A DNA stretch of 64,000 nt. It comes from CAVTJL01 sp963735065. Lineage in GTDB: Bacteria > Pseudomonadota > Alphaproteobacteria > Geminicoccales > Geminicoccaceae. Positions 53,941-62,459 of this stretch are shown in pieces. The stretch lies in NCBI GenBank assembly GCA_963735065.1, contig CAVTJL010000001.1:248001-312000 (forward strand), given 5' to 3'. Each line of letters starts with the position of its first letter. Position 1 is the stretch's first letter. The translations under genes were made by a program, and so were the position numbers. The notes beneath the pieces are model-generated. The model did not search any database. It worked only from the letters and a program-made list of their open reading frames with translations, and was not told the origin of the DNA.

Positions 53941-55423
53941 CGGAGAGCTCCCGCGGCGCGCCTGGGAGGGTGAACCGGAAGACGGTCCCGCCGCCGGGAT
54001 TGGGCTCGGCCCGGATCTGGCCGCCATGGGCCTCGATGATCGTCCGCGAGATCGACAAGCCCACGCCCATCCCGTGGCGCTTGGTCGTCATGAAAGGCTG
54101 GAAGAGCTGGGCCGCGATCTCCTCGGAAATGCCGGTGCCGGTATCCATGACCGCGATCTCCACCATGCCGCCTTCCTCCAGACGGCTCCTCACCACGAGC
54201 TCCTTTTGCTCGGAGTCCGCCATCGCCTCGAGCGCGTTGCGCAGCAGGTTCAGCAGAACCTGCTGCACCTGCACCCGGTCCGCCAGCACGAGGTCCGCCT
54301 CCCGGTCGAGCTGAAGCCGCACGCGCACACCCAGCTCCCGGGCGCCGACCAATGCCAGCGCGCTCGCCTCCTCGACCATCTTGCTGACGCTCTCCTCGCG
54401 CGGCTCGTTCTCGCCCCGCGCCACGAACTGGCGCATGCGGCGGATGATCTCGCCTGCGCGGAGGGCTTGGTCGGCGGCCCGATCGACGGCCTCCCGGGCA
54501 AGCACGAGGCCGGGATGGTCGATCCGATCCAGCACGCGCCGGCTGCCACGCAGATAGTTGGTGATCGCGGCCAGAGGCTGGTTGAGCTCGTGCGCGAGCG
54601 TCGTGGCCATCTCGCCCACGGCCGTGAACCGCGAGATGTGGACGAGCTCCGCCTGGATCTCCTGCAGACGCTGCTCCGTCTGCTGGCGTTCCGTCAGATC
54701 GCGGACGAAGCCGGTGAAGAAGCGCCCCGCGGGCGAGCGCATCTCGCCCACCGACAGCTCCATCGGGAAGGTCGAGCCGTCCTTGCGCTCGCCGACGACG
54801 ACGCGGCCGATGCCAATGATGTGCCGCTCGCCCGTGGCTCGGTAGCGGGCGAGGTAGTCGTCATGCTCCTGGCTATAGGGCGAGGGCATGAGGCAGGTCA
54901 CGTTCTGCCCGATGACCTCCTGCGCCGCATGGCCGAACTGCCGCTCGGCGGCGGCGCTGAAGGATTGGATCACGCCCCGCTCGTCGATGACGATCATGGC
55001 GTCCGGCACCGTGTCGAGGATCGAGCGCAGATGCGCCTCCCGCGCCAGGAGCTCGCGGGTTCCTTCCGCGAGGAGCCGGCGGCTGCGATGGAGACGGCCG
55101 CCGAACCAGGCGATGCCGAGACCGACCAGGGAGAAGACGCCGATGTTCACGGCTCCGCCGAGCGAGGCGAGGTCGGCGTACTGGAGGAAAAGGCTTCCGG
55201 CGACGACGCTGAGCAGCGTCGCCGCCACGCCCGGGCCGAAGCCGCCGACGACGCTCGCCGCCAGCACGGCCGGCACGAAGATCACGAATAGCGGACGATT
55301 GTCGAGAAGGACCTCGAGCAGCCTGCGGGCGAGGGTGGCAAGCACGACCGCAACAACGGCGATCGTGTAGCATGTGGGCGCGCTGAGGCTGCCTCGACCA
55401 TGCGGAGATCCCCCCATCCTCAT
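53930..55423 (-). CDS. fixL: FixL-type heme PAS sensor histidine kinase
   Basis: About 497 residues from ATG 55423 (starts at 55459 or 55417 are possible; none has a good ribosome site). The N-terminal region has four membrane segments (DUF4118 type: VVAVVLATLARRLLEVLLD, FVIFVPAVLAASVVGG and more). The PAS domain carries the FixL heme site: the proximal His near residue 185 in EHDDYLARYRATGE and the Arg near 205 in HIIGIGRVVVG. The kinase part has the phospho-His near 278 in TLAHELNQPLAAI, then LLNLLRNALEAM, DTGTGIS and GMGVGLSIS. O2 on the heme should shut the kinase off. Confidence 0.95.
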   Translation of the reverse strand: MRMGGSPHGRGSLSAPTCYTIAVVAVVLATLARRLLEVLLDNRPLFVIFVPAVLAASVVGGFGPGVAATLLSVVAGSLFLQYADLASLGGAVNIGVFSLVGLGIAWFGGRLHRSRRLLAEGTRELLAREAHLRSILDTVPDAMIVIDERGVIQSFSAAAERQFGHAAQEVIGQNVTCLMPSPYSQEHDDYLARYRATGERHIIGIGRVVVGERKDGSTFPMELSVGEMRSPAGRFFTGFVRDLTERQQTEQRLQEIQAELVHISRFTAVGEMATTLAHELNQPLAAITNYLRGSRRVLDRIDHPGLVLAREAVDRAADQALRAGEIIRRMRQFVARGENEPREESVSKMVEEASALALVGARELGVRVRLQLDREADLVLADRVQVQQVLLNLLRNALEAMADSEQKELVVRSRLEEGGMVEIAVMDTGTGISEEIAAQLFQPFMTTKRHGMGVGLSISRTIIEAHGGQIRAEPNPGGGTVFRFTLPGAPRELSDER

Positions 55424-55528
55424 GGCGTCAGCGCCTGCACCTCGTCTCGATGCCGCCATCGACAAGCCCGCCGAATCAGCCGCCTCCGAGGATGACGGCT
55501 GTCGCTGAGCGTCCGAGCCTCCGGAACT

Positions 55529-55545
55529 CTACGTAGGGGGATTAC
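55529..55545 (+). promoter_or_regulatory. Candidate FixJ-binding site upstream of fixK
   Basis: CTACGTAGGGGGATTAC contains the TACGTA core seen at FixJ-activated promoters. It lies 67-83 bases before the fixK start and 106 bases from the fixL start. The match is only to the core, recalled from known fixK/nifA promoters. Confidence 0.5.
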
Positions 55546-55611
55546 CGGAATTTCCCGAGCGACGCCAATGGGGCTAACGGATGGCCGTCGATAGGACGAG
55601 GAGGCGATCCG

Positions 55612-56304
55612 ATGCTGTCTCAGGACATGGCCGAGAGATCCGTCGGGGCGCTGCGAGCGCTGGCAATGGATGGACCCACCTGCCGACCGGTCCCCACCGA
55701 GGCCTGCCATCTCGATCTCTTGGGCACCGCGCTCAATTATCGGGCGAATGCCGAGATCTATGCGGAGGAGGAGCCGGCGCAGCTCATCTATCAGGTGCAG
55801 AGCGGCGCGGTGCGGACCTCGAAGCTCCTGAGCGACGGCCGGCGCCAGGTCTGCAGCTTTCTCTTCCCGGGCGACATCTTCGGCCTCGAGGCCGGGCCGC
55901 TCCATCGCTTCTCGGCTGAGGCGGTAACCGCCAGCGTGATTCTCGTGCTCGACCGGCGCACGATCATGGCCACCGCCGAGCGAGACGGGGATCTCCGAGG
56001 CCGCCTCCTGACGATGACCGTGCGCGAGCTTGGCCATGCGCACGACCACATGCTGCTGCTCGGCCGCAAGAGCGCCACCGAGAGGGTCGTGGCCTTCCTC
56101 CTCGAGATGGCGGCACGGCAGCGGCGCGCCCCCACCGTCGACCTGCCGATGTCGCGCTGCGACATCGCCGACTATCTGGGCCTGACGGTCGAGACCATAA
56201 GCCGGACGCTCTCGGAGCTCGAAAGCGCCGGCGCCATCCACCGCAGCACCTCGCGACGCATCATCCTGCGCGACAGGGTCGCCCTCGAGCGCCTCGAGAG
56301 CTGA
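55612..56304 (+). CDS. fixK: FixK-like CRP/FNR family regulator
   Basis: 230 residues; ATG 55612 with GAGGAGG upstream. A cyclic-nucleotide-type beta barrel (YQVQSGAVRTSKLLSDGRRQ, FLFPGDIFGLE) is followed by a long dimer helix. The DNA-recognition helix-turn-helix is CDIADYLGLTVETISRTLSE, with the Glu/Arg residues that read TTGAT-N4-ATCAA. The N-terminus has only Cys24 and Cys32, not the spaced FNR cluster. So it is not an iron-sulfur O2 sensor and should depend on FixLJ. It likely activates ccoNOQP and the lone receiver gene. Confidence 0.92.
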   Translation: MLSQDMAERSVGALRALAMDGPTCRPVPTEACHLDLLGTALNYRANAEIYAEEEPAQLIYQVQSGAVRTSKLLSDGRRQVCSFLFPGDIFGLEAGPLHRFSAEAVTASVILVLDRRTIMATAERDGDLRGRLLTMTVRELGHAHDHMLLLGRKSATERVVAFLLEMAARQRRAPTVDLPMSRCDIADYLGLTVETISRTLSELESAGAIHRSTSRRIILRDRVALERLES

Positions 56305-56372
56305 GTTGCGGGCGGGTCGGACGGAAAGCCGCCGACCGCCGAGCGACGTCCGCGATCGCCCCGGGGGCGCCA

Positions 56373-57692
56373 TCAGCCGCCAGCCGGGCGGCGAAGATAG
56401 GCGGGCAGCCGACGCGCAAGGCTCAGGATGGCCACCGCGTCCTCGCGCTGGGGCAGCAGGATCTCGGCCGTGCTGAAGCCGAAGCGCGACCGGTAGGCGA
56501 GCACGATGATCAGGGCCACGGCGCCCTGGGCCAGGATGTAGGCGATGCCGGCGCCTGCCAGGCCCAGGGGTGGGACGAGGCCCCAGCAGGCGAGCGCGGC
56601 CACGGCGATCCCCACCGCAAAGGCGACGGTGCCGACGCGCGCCAGCCCCTGCGAGGAAAGGCAGGGGAACAGCATGGTCGTGAAGCAGTTGGCGAGCGTG
56701 CCGATCATGATGAGACGGAAGGCCAGCGCCTCGGCGGCGAACTCGGGGCCCAGCGTGAGCCTGAGCAGCGGCTCGGCCGCGATGATGCAGCACAGGCCGC
56801 CGACCGCCATCAGCGCGGTGACGAGCCGTGCTATCCGGATCGCGTCGCCGGCCGACTCGCGGATGTCGGGCGCGCGCACGCCATGGCTGAAGATGACGAC
56901 ACCCACGGCCGTCGCCACCTCGACCAGGATCTCGCCCAGGCGCTGCACGCCGAAATAGCGGCCGAGCGCGGCGGGACCCATAAGGTCGCTCACGAGCCAG
57001 ATGCCGACCCTGCCGAGCGCGATCATCAGGATCGTGGCGCTGGCAAAGACGAAGCCGTGGGTCAGCATGCGCCGCACGAGCGCGGGATCGAGCAGGGTGC
57101 GAAGGCTGATCTCGCGCCACACCTGGGCCAGGAGGTAGAGCGAGGCCAGGGCGTGGGCTGCGAGAAGCGTCCAGATCGCCGTCGCCACGTCGAGGTGGCC
57201 GCCGGCCCAGAGGCCGAGCGAGCCCAGCACCATCACCGCGCGCGAGATCAGCTCGGACTGGTTCAGCGCCTTGAGGTTTCCACGGCCGAGAAAGATGCCC
57301 TGCCCCATGCGCAAGAGCAGCATGGGTGCCGTGTTGGCTGCGCCAACGATCGCGAGCGTGCCGAAATCGGTCGTGTAGCCGCCGGAGCCGAGCATCAGCC
57401 AGCATACGAGGACGGAAGTGGCGGCGAGAATGCACCAGAGGAGGAGAAGGTGGGTCGAGACGGCGGCCGCGTTCTCGGGCTCGTGGCCCACGAAGAAGGC
57501 CGTCGACTGGCGCAGCCCGAGATCGAAGGCCACCGAGAGGACGAGCGCCGTCGACATCACGTAGCCGTAGAAGCCGAACTCGCCCGCGGTGAGCACCCGG
57601 GCGAGAAGGATGAAGACGACGAAGTTGGCGCCACGCATGACGAGCCGGGTGCCGAGCACCCAGAGCGAGTCCTTCAGGAGCGCCGTCTGCAT
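56373..57692 (-). CDS. Wzx-type polysaccharide flippase (MOP superfamily)
   Basis: 439 residues from ATG 57692. About 12-14 hydrophobic segments are present. The N-terminus ALLKDSLWVLGTRLVMRGAN followed by FVVFILLARVLTAGEFGFYG is the usual PST/Wzx opening, and a second half repeats the pattern around SDLMGPAALGRYFGVQRLGE. Such proteins flip lipid-linked glycans across the inner membrane. No polymerase or sugar transferase gene is adjacent, so the glycan is unknown. It is followed by an alcohol dehydrogenase gene upstream in the minus direction. Confidence 0.87.
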   Translation of the reverse strand: MQTALLKDSLWVLGTRLVMRGANFVVFILLARVLTAGEFGFYGYVMSTALVLSVAFDLGLRQSTAFFVGHEPENAAAVSTHLLLLWCILAATSVLVCWLMLGSGGYTTDFGTLAIVGAANTAPMLLLRMGQGIFLGRGNLKALNQSELISRAVMVLGSLGLWAGGHLDVATAIWTLLAAHALASLYLLAQVWREISLRTLLDPALVRRMLTHGFVFASATILMIALGRVGIWLVSDLMGPAALGRYFGVQRLGEILVEVATAVGVVIFSHGVRAPDIRESAGDAIRIARLVTALMAVGGLCCIIAAEPLLRLTLGPEFAAEALAFRLIMIGTLANCFTTMLFPCLSSQGLARVGTVAFAVGIAVAALACWGLVPPLGLAGAGIAYILAQGAVALIIVLAYRSRFGFSTAEILLPQREDAVAILSLARRLPAYLRRPAGG

Positions 57693-57716
57693 GGCGTCGG
57701 GCGCTCCCCGGTCAGT

Positions 57717-58889
57717 CTAGACGCCGGTTCCGTCGAGGCAGTGCCGATAAAGGCGGCGCATGTCGTCCAGGTCGAGCGGCACCGGATTGCCGCCGGCGGT
57801 CGGATCCTCGAGCGCCATGGCCGCCATCTCCTCGAGACGGTCGTCGGGCACGCCCAGTTTCGCCAGCGTCGGCGGCACGCCGAGCCTCTCCCGGAAGGCC
57901 AGCACCCAGTCGAGAAAGCCGGGAAAGCCCCCCTCGATGCCCAGCCAGGCGGCCAGGCGAATGATCCGATCCTCGATCACCGGGCGATTGTTGGCCAGGA
58001 CGTAGGGCATGACCACGGCGTTGGTCATGCCGTGATGGGTATCGTAGAGGGCGCCCACGGGATGCGAGAGGCTGTGGATGGCGCCCAGGCCCTTCTGGAA
58101 GGCCACCGCCCCCATGGCCGAGGCCGCCAGCATCATGCCGCGCGCCGCAAGATCGCTGCCGTCGCGCGCCGCCGTCGGCAGCGCCTCCTTGACCAGGCGA
58201 ATGCCCTCGACGGCGATGCCCTCGGCCATCGGATGGAAGCCCGGGGCGCAATAGGCCTCGAGGCAGTGGGCCAGCGCATCCATGCCGGTGCCGACGGTGA
58301 GGACCGCCGGCAGGCCGACCGTGACGGCAGCGTCCAGGATGGCGGTCTTGGGCAGCATCGTCGGGTGAAAGATGATCCGCTTGCGGTGCGTGCCCGGGTC
58401 GGTGACGACAGCGCCCCGGCCGACCTCGCTGCCCGTGCCGGCGGTGGTCGGGATCGCGACGACGGGCAGCACGCCCGCCGGATCGGCGCGCTTCCAATTG
58501 TCGCCCAGGTCCTCGAAATCCCACAGCGGCCGGCTCTGGCCCGCCATGAAGGCGACGGTCTTGCCCGTGTCGAGGGCACTGCCGCCGCCCAGCGCCACGA
58601 CGCCGTCATGGCCCCCGGCCCGCAGCGCCGCGAGGCCGGCCTCGACATTGGCGGCCGTCGGGTTGGGGCGGACGTCGGTGAACAGCGCGGGCGCCAGCGA
58701 CGCCTCGCGCAGCAGGCCCATAAGCTGCTCCGTCATCGGCAGGGCCGCGACGCCCGGATCGGTGACGAGCAACGGGCGCCGCATGCCCGCCCGCGCCGCG
58801 GCCCTGCCGGCCCGGCTCAGCGAGCCGGCGCCGAAGAGCACGGTGGTCGGATAGTTCCAGGTCGTGGCGAAGGTGGCGAGATCGGGCAT
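57717..58889 (-). CDS. Iron-containing alcohol dehydrogenase
   Basis: 390 residues; ATG 58889 is preferred, with the frame open 12 codons further. Family motifs are the NAD loop VVALGGGSALDTGK, then IPTTAGTGSEVGRGAVVTD, MDALAHCLEAYCAP and HSLSHPVGALYDTHHGMTNA, which hold the Asp/His metal ligands. These enzymes reduce aldehydes or oxidise alcohols (ethanol, 1,3-propanediol, lactaldehyde, maleylacetate). The physiological substrate cannot be read from sequence. It is 24 bases upstream of the flippase gene in the minus direction. Confidence 0.92.
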   Translation of the reverse strand: MPDLATFATTWNYPTTVLFGAGSLSRAGRAAARAGMRRPLLVTDPGVAALPMTEQLMGLLREASLAPALFTDVRPNPTAANVEAGLAALRAGGHDGVVALGGGSALDTGKTVAFMAGQSRPLWDFEDLGDNWKRADPAGVLPVVAIPTTAGTGSEVGRGAVVTDPGTHRKRIIFHPTMLPKTAILDAAVTVGLPAVLTVGTGMDALAHCLEAYCAPGFHPMAEGIAVEGIRLVKEALPTAARDGSDLAARGMMLAASAMGAVAFQKGLGAIHSLSHPVGALYDTHHGMTNAVVMPYVLANNRPVIEDRIIRLAAWLGIEGGFPGFLDWVLAFRERLGVPPTLAKLGVPDDRLEEMAAMALEDPTAGGNPVPLDLDDMRRLYRHCLDGTGV

Positions 58890-58982
58890 GTCGGGCGCTC
58901 GGGCATGGTGGGCAAGCGCTCTCACTAGCGGAGCGCCCGGGCCCCGTCATCTGCGGCCGTCGCGGCATCCGGCCGCTAGGGA

Positions 58983-59894
58983 TCAGCCGCGCAGCAGGAC
59001 GAAGCCGATCCCCAGCACGACCGCGACCATGCCCCACAGCTCGCCCTTGTGAACCCGCTCCTTGAACCAGAGGCGCGTCAGGGCATAGGTGAAGATCAGC
59101 TCGACCAGGCCCAGCGTGCGGACATAGGCCACGAGCTGGACCGTCATCGCCGTGAACCAGCAGGCCGAGCCCAGGATGCTGGTGAGGCCGACGAGCCCTG
59201 CCGTGCGCCAGCTGCGGAACGCCGCGACCAGTTGCGCAGGCTCGCGCCAGGCGAGGAAGGCGCCCATCGTCACCGTCTGCACGACCGTGGCCCAGGCCAG
59301 CGTGTAGGCTGCGGCCAGCACGACGTTCGAGAGACCGAGCTCCAGGGCGGCACCGCGGAAGCCCACGGCAGCCACGGCAAAGCCCGTCCCCGCACCGAGG
59401 CCCACCAGCACCGACCGCTCGCGCAACGCCGTGACGAGCGCCCGGAAGCCCATCTTGCTTCGCGCCATCGACATCACCATGACGCCAAGGGTGGCGATCA
59501 CGATGCCGATGGTGGCGCCCGGCGTCGGTGGCTCGCCCAGCAGGACGAGGCCGACGATCGCCGCCTGAATCACCTCGGTCTTGGAATAGGCCACGCCCAC
59601 GGCGAAGCTGCGCATGCCGATCGCCGCGACGAGCAGCGCCGTCGCCACGCTCTGGCCGATCGAGCCGACCAGCACCCAGATGAGAAAGGTTGCATCGACC
59701 GGCGGCAGCCCGTGCCCGCCGATCAGCAGCACGATCATAAGGTAGAGAAGCGCGAACGGCAGCCCGTAGAGAAAGCGGGTGAAGGCCGAGGCGTTCGTGC
59801 TCAGCGACAGGGCCAGCTGCTTCTGCAGGCCCGTTCGGAGGGCCTGAAAGACCGCAGCCACGATGGTGATGGGTATCCATATGCCGGTCATCAT
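58983..59894 (-). CDS. EamA/DMT-family transporter
   Basis: 303 residues; ATG 59894. Two EamA halves, about ten helices in total: the first starts ITIVAAVFQALRTGLQKQLA, the second near GFAVAAVGFRGAALELGLSN. The C-terminal half ends WFKERVHKGELWGMVAVVLG, a common DMT ending. It probably exports or imports a small metabolite such as an amino acid or amine. It is divergent from a LysR regulator with a shared short control region. Confidence 0.9.
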   Translation of the reverse strand: MMTGIWIPITIVAAVFQALRTGLQKQLALSLSTNASAFTRFLYGLPFALLYLMIVLLIGGHGLPPVDATFLIWVLVGSIGQSVATALLVAAIGMRSFAVGVAYSKTEVIQAAIVGLVLLGEPPTPGATIGIVIATLGVMVMSMARSKMGFRALVTALRERSVLVGLGAGTGFAVAAVGFRGAALELGLSNVVLAAAYTLAWATVVQTVTMGAFLAWREPAQLVAAFRSWRTAGLVGLTSILGSACWFTAMTVQLVAYVRTLGLVELIFTYALTRLWFKERVHKGELWGMVAVVLGIGFVLLRG

Positions 59895-59952
59895 GAAAGC
59901 GGCCTAGCACGGCGCGCCGGCACCGCACCAATCGGAAATGCTGGCTTCATTC

Positions 59953-59967
59953 ATAAGCCTGGCTTAT
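59953..59967. promoter_or_regulatory. LysR-type operator between the EamA and lysR genes
   Basis: ATAAGCCTGGCTTAT is a perfect inverted repeat with a three-base centre and contains T-N11-A, the LysR-box core. It lies 10 bases before the lysR start and about 59 bases before the EamA start. It likely serves both divergent genes. Confidence 0.65.
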
Positions 59968-59977
59968 CTGTCTCGCG

Positions 59978-60907
59978 ATGTTGCCGCCGCTTTCCAGCCT
60001 CAGGGCCTTCGAGGCCGTGGCCCGCCATGGCGGGGTCGGTCGGGCCGCGGGCGAGCTCGGGGTCAGCCAGCCGGCGGTGAGCCAGCAGCTGCGGCGGCTC
60101 GAGGCCGCGCTGGGCGTCCGGCTGATCCGCCGAAGCGGGCGTCAGGTCGTCCTGACGCCGGAGGGCCAAGCCTACGCCCTGGCGCTGGCGCGCGCCTTCG
60201 ACGAGCTGCGGGCGGCCACCGAGCGCTGCCGCGCGCGCCGGGGTGCGGGCGTGCTCACCGTGGCCCTGCTGCCGACCCTGGCCACCCGCTGGCTGATCCC
60301 GCGCCTGCCCGACTTCCAGGCCCGCCACCCGGCAATCGCCGTGCGCATCGCCACGACGCCGAGCCCGGCCGTGGCGCTTGCGGACGATGTCGATCTCGCG
60401 ATCCGCACCGGCGACGGCGCCTGGGCGGGTTGCGAGACCCGGGGCCTCATGCAGGACAGTCTGGCGCCGGTGGCGAGCCCGGCGCTGCTGGCCCGCCTGC
60501 CGCTACAGAGCCCGGCCGACCTCGCACGCCACACCCTGCTGGTCGTCACGACAGCACCCCGCGACCGCGACTGGCCGCGCTGGCTCGAGGCCGCAGGCCT
60601 GCCGGCCGAGATCGGCGCCCATCGCCTTGTGCTCAACAGCTCGAGCGAGGCGCTGGAGGCGGCCAAGGCCGGCCTCGGCGTGGCCCTGGCGCATCGCCCC
60701 TTCGCCGACGACGACCTTGCGGCCGGCCGGCTTTCGCAGCCTCTGGGCCTGACGACCGAGGGCGACGGCGCCTATTGGGCGGTTTGCCGCAAGGAGGACG
60801 CGAGCGACCCGCGCATCCGCACCTTCATCACCTGGCTGGAGCGGCAGGCGGCGACCTCGGCTCAGACTCAGTCGCCGGAGCCTGCCGTATCGTCACCGCC
60901 CGTGTAG
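59978..60907 (+). CDS. LysR family transcriptional regulator (GcvA-like)
   Basis: 309 residues from ATG 59978. The N-terminal winged helix-turn-helix is SLRAFEAVARHGGVGRAAGE and LGVSQPAVSQQLRRLE. A substrate-binding domain follows (LTVALLPTLATRWLIPRLPD, then DDVDLAIRTGDGAW). It likely controls the divergent EamA transporter in response to its solute. Its 3' end overlaps the convergent dehydrogenase gene by 40 bases. Confidence 0.93.
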   Translation: MLPPLSSLRAFEAVARHGGVGRAAGELGVSQPAVSQQLRRLEAALGVRLIRRSGRQVVLTPEGQAYALALARAFDELRAATERCRARRGAGVLTVALLPTLATRWLIPRLPDFQARHPAIAVRIATTPSPAVALADDVDLAIRTGDGAWAGCETRGLMQDSLAPVASPALLARLPLQSPADLARHTLLVVTTAPRDRDWPRWLEAAGLPAEIGAHRLVLNSSSEALEAAKAGLGVALAHRPFADDDLAAGRLSQPLGLTTEGDGAYWAVCRKEDASDPRIRTFITWLERQAATSAQTQSPEPAVSSPPV

Positions 60908-62250
60908 GTGACGCGCCAGATCGTGCCGTTGCCGTCCTCGCTGAAGAGGAGGGAGCCATCCTTGGCGGTGGCGATCCCGACGGGACGACCCCAGACCTCG
61001 TCGTCACTGGCGACGAAGCCGGTGACGAAATCCTCGTAGATGCCCGTAGGCCTGCCATCCTGGATCGGGACACGCACGATCTTGTAGCCGGTACGCCCGG
61101 CGCGGTTCCAGGAGCCGTGCAGCGCGACGAAGACGTCGTCCCGCATCGCCGGCGGGAACTGGTCGCCCTGATAGAAGGTCATCTGCAGCGCCGCGGAGTG
61201 GGCCTGCAGCAGCACGTCGGGCACGAGGACGGAGCCCGCAAGATCGGCACGCTCGCCCTTGTGGCGCGGGTCCTGGTTGTCACCGATATAAAACCACGGC
61301 CAGCCGTAGAACCCGCCCTCGCGCACCCGGGTCACATAGTCCGGCACGAGGTTGTCCCCGAGACCGTCGCGCTCGTTGGTGGAGCACCAGACCGTGCCCG
61401 TGGTGGGCTGCACGGCGAGGCCGCCGCCGCAGTTGCGGATCCCGGTGGCGTAGACACGGCGGTCCGAGCCGTCCGGGGTGTAGGAGAGGACAACGGCCCG
61501 ACCGGCCTCGCGTCCCCAGAGCGCGCCCTTGCCCTCGCGCCGCTCGAGATCGGCCAACTGGGCCTTCGGCGGAGTCCGGGCACCCTCGAAGTCGTTGCTG
61601 CTGGAGCCCACGGCCAGATAGAGCCTGCTGCCGTCCGGCGAGAAGGCGATGTCGCGGGTCCAGTGGCTTCCGCCCTCGGGCAGGCCGCCGATCACCAGCT
61701 GCGCCGCGCCCTCGGCCTTGAGCTCGCCAGGGCGGTACGCGAAGCGCACGACCTCGCCGATGGTAGCGACATAAACCCAACGCGGGTCGGGCCCTGGCGG
61801 GTAGAAGGCGATCCCGTAGGGCAGGTCGAGGCCCGAGGCGAAGGTCTCGGAGCTGGCGACGCCCGATCCGTCTGCCTTGGGCCGCAGGACACGGATCCGG
61901 CTGCCTCGGCTCTCAACCACGAAGACGTCGCCGTTGGGGGCGACCTGAAGCCTGCGCGGACCCTCCAGCCCGTCGGCGAAGAGCGACACGCTGAACCCCG
62001 GCAGCGTATGCGGGGAAGCACCAGCGGGCCGGGCCGCGACGCGTGCCGAGTTGCCCACCGACGGCGAGGCATAGGGCGCCGGCAGGTCCGAGGGCGGGAT
62101 CAGCCGCCGCACGCCTGGCGCATCCTCGCGCCAGCTGCCGAACGCATCCTGGCCGGCCCTCAGCGCGTTGCCGCTGGAAGCGGCACCGGCCGGCGGAGGT
62201 AGCGATAGCGCGGCGAGCGAGGCGACAGCCGCAACGACGATGGCACGCAT
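60868..62250 (-). CDS. PQQ-dependent sugar dehydrogenase family protein (sorbosone dehydrogenase-like)
   Basis: 460 residues; ATG 62250 with GGGAG upstream. A signal peptide ends near PPAGAAS. The beta-propeller of the GDH/L-sorbosone dehydrogenase family shows LEGPRRLQVAPNGDVFVVES, WTRDIAFSPDGSRLYLAVGS, TNERDGLGDNLVPDYVT, GGFYGWPWFYIG and VFVALHGSWNRAGRTGYKIV. It probably oxidises a sugar in the periplasm with PQQ. No PQQ synthesis gene is in the window. The last 40 bases overlap the lysR gene. Confidence 0.88.
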   Translation of the reverse strand: MRAIVVAAVASLAALSLPPPAGAASSGNALRAGQDAFGSWREDAPGVRRLIPPSDLPAPYASPSVGNSARVAARPAGASPHTLPGFSVSLFADGLEGPRRLQVAPNGDVFVVESRGSRIRVLRPKADGSGVASSETFASGLDLPYGIAFYPPGPDPRWVYVATIGEVVRFAYRPGELKAEGAAQLVIGGLPEGGSHWTRDIAFSPDGSRLYLAVGSSSNDFEGARTPPKAQLADLERREGKGALWGREAGRAVVLSYTPDGSDRRVYATGIRNCGGGLAVQPTTGTVWCSTNERDGLGDNLVPDYVTRVREGGFYGWPWFYIGDNQDPRHKGERADLAGSVLVPDVLLQAHSAALQMTFYQGDQFPPAMRDDVFVALHGSWNRAGRTGYKIVRVPIQDGRPTGIYEDFVTGFVASDDEVWGRPVGIATAKDGSLLFSEDGNGTIWRVTYTGGDDTAGSGD

Positions 62251-62459
62251 CCCAGGTCTCCCAGGCAACCGGGCCTCGCTGCCGGCGCCGACGCACAGCC
62301 GAGCGGCGCTCTGCAGCAGTCCTCATCTAGAAGCCGCGGGCCGCCTGAACATGGGGTGGTGCGATTGATCCCGGGCTCCGGGCTTCCCGGGCATGGGCGG
62401 CCGCTCTAGGGTCGGCGGCAGGGTCGCGAGTTCCGCGGCCAGGGAGCGACACCGAAACG

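Noticed and set aside
55612..56304. FNR-type iron-sulfur oxygen sensor
   Set aside because: The N-terminus lacks the CX2CX5C cysteine spacing; only Cys24 and Cys32 are present.
56883..58928. A 681-codon plus-strand open frame opposite the flippase and alcohol dehydrogenase
   Set aside because: It spans two real minus-strand genes and their gap, and has no recognisable motif.
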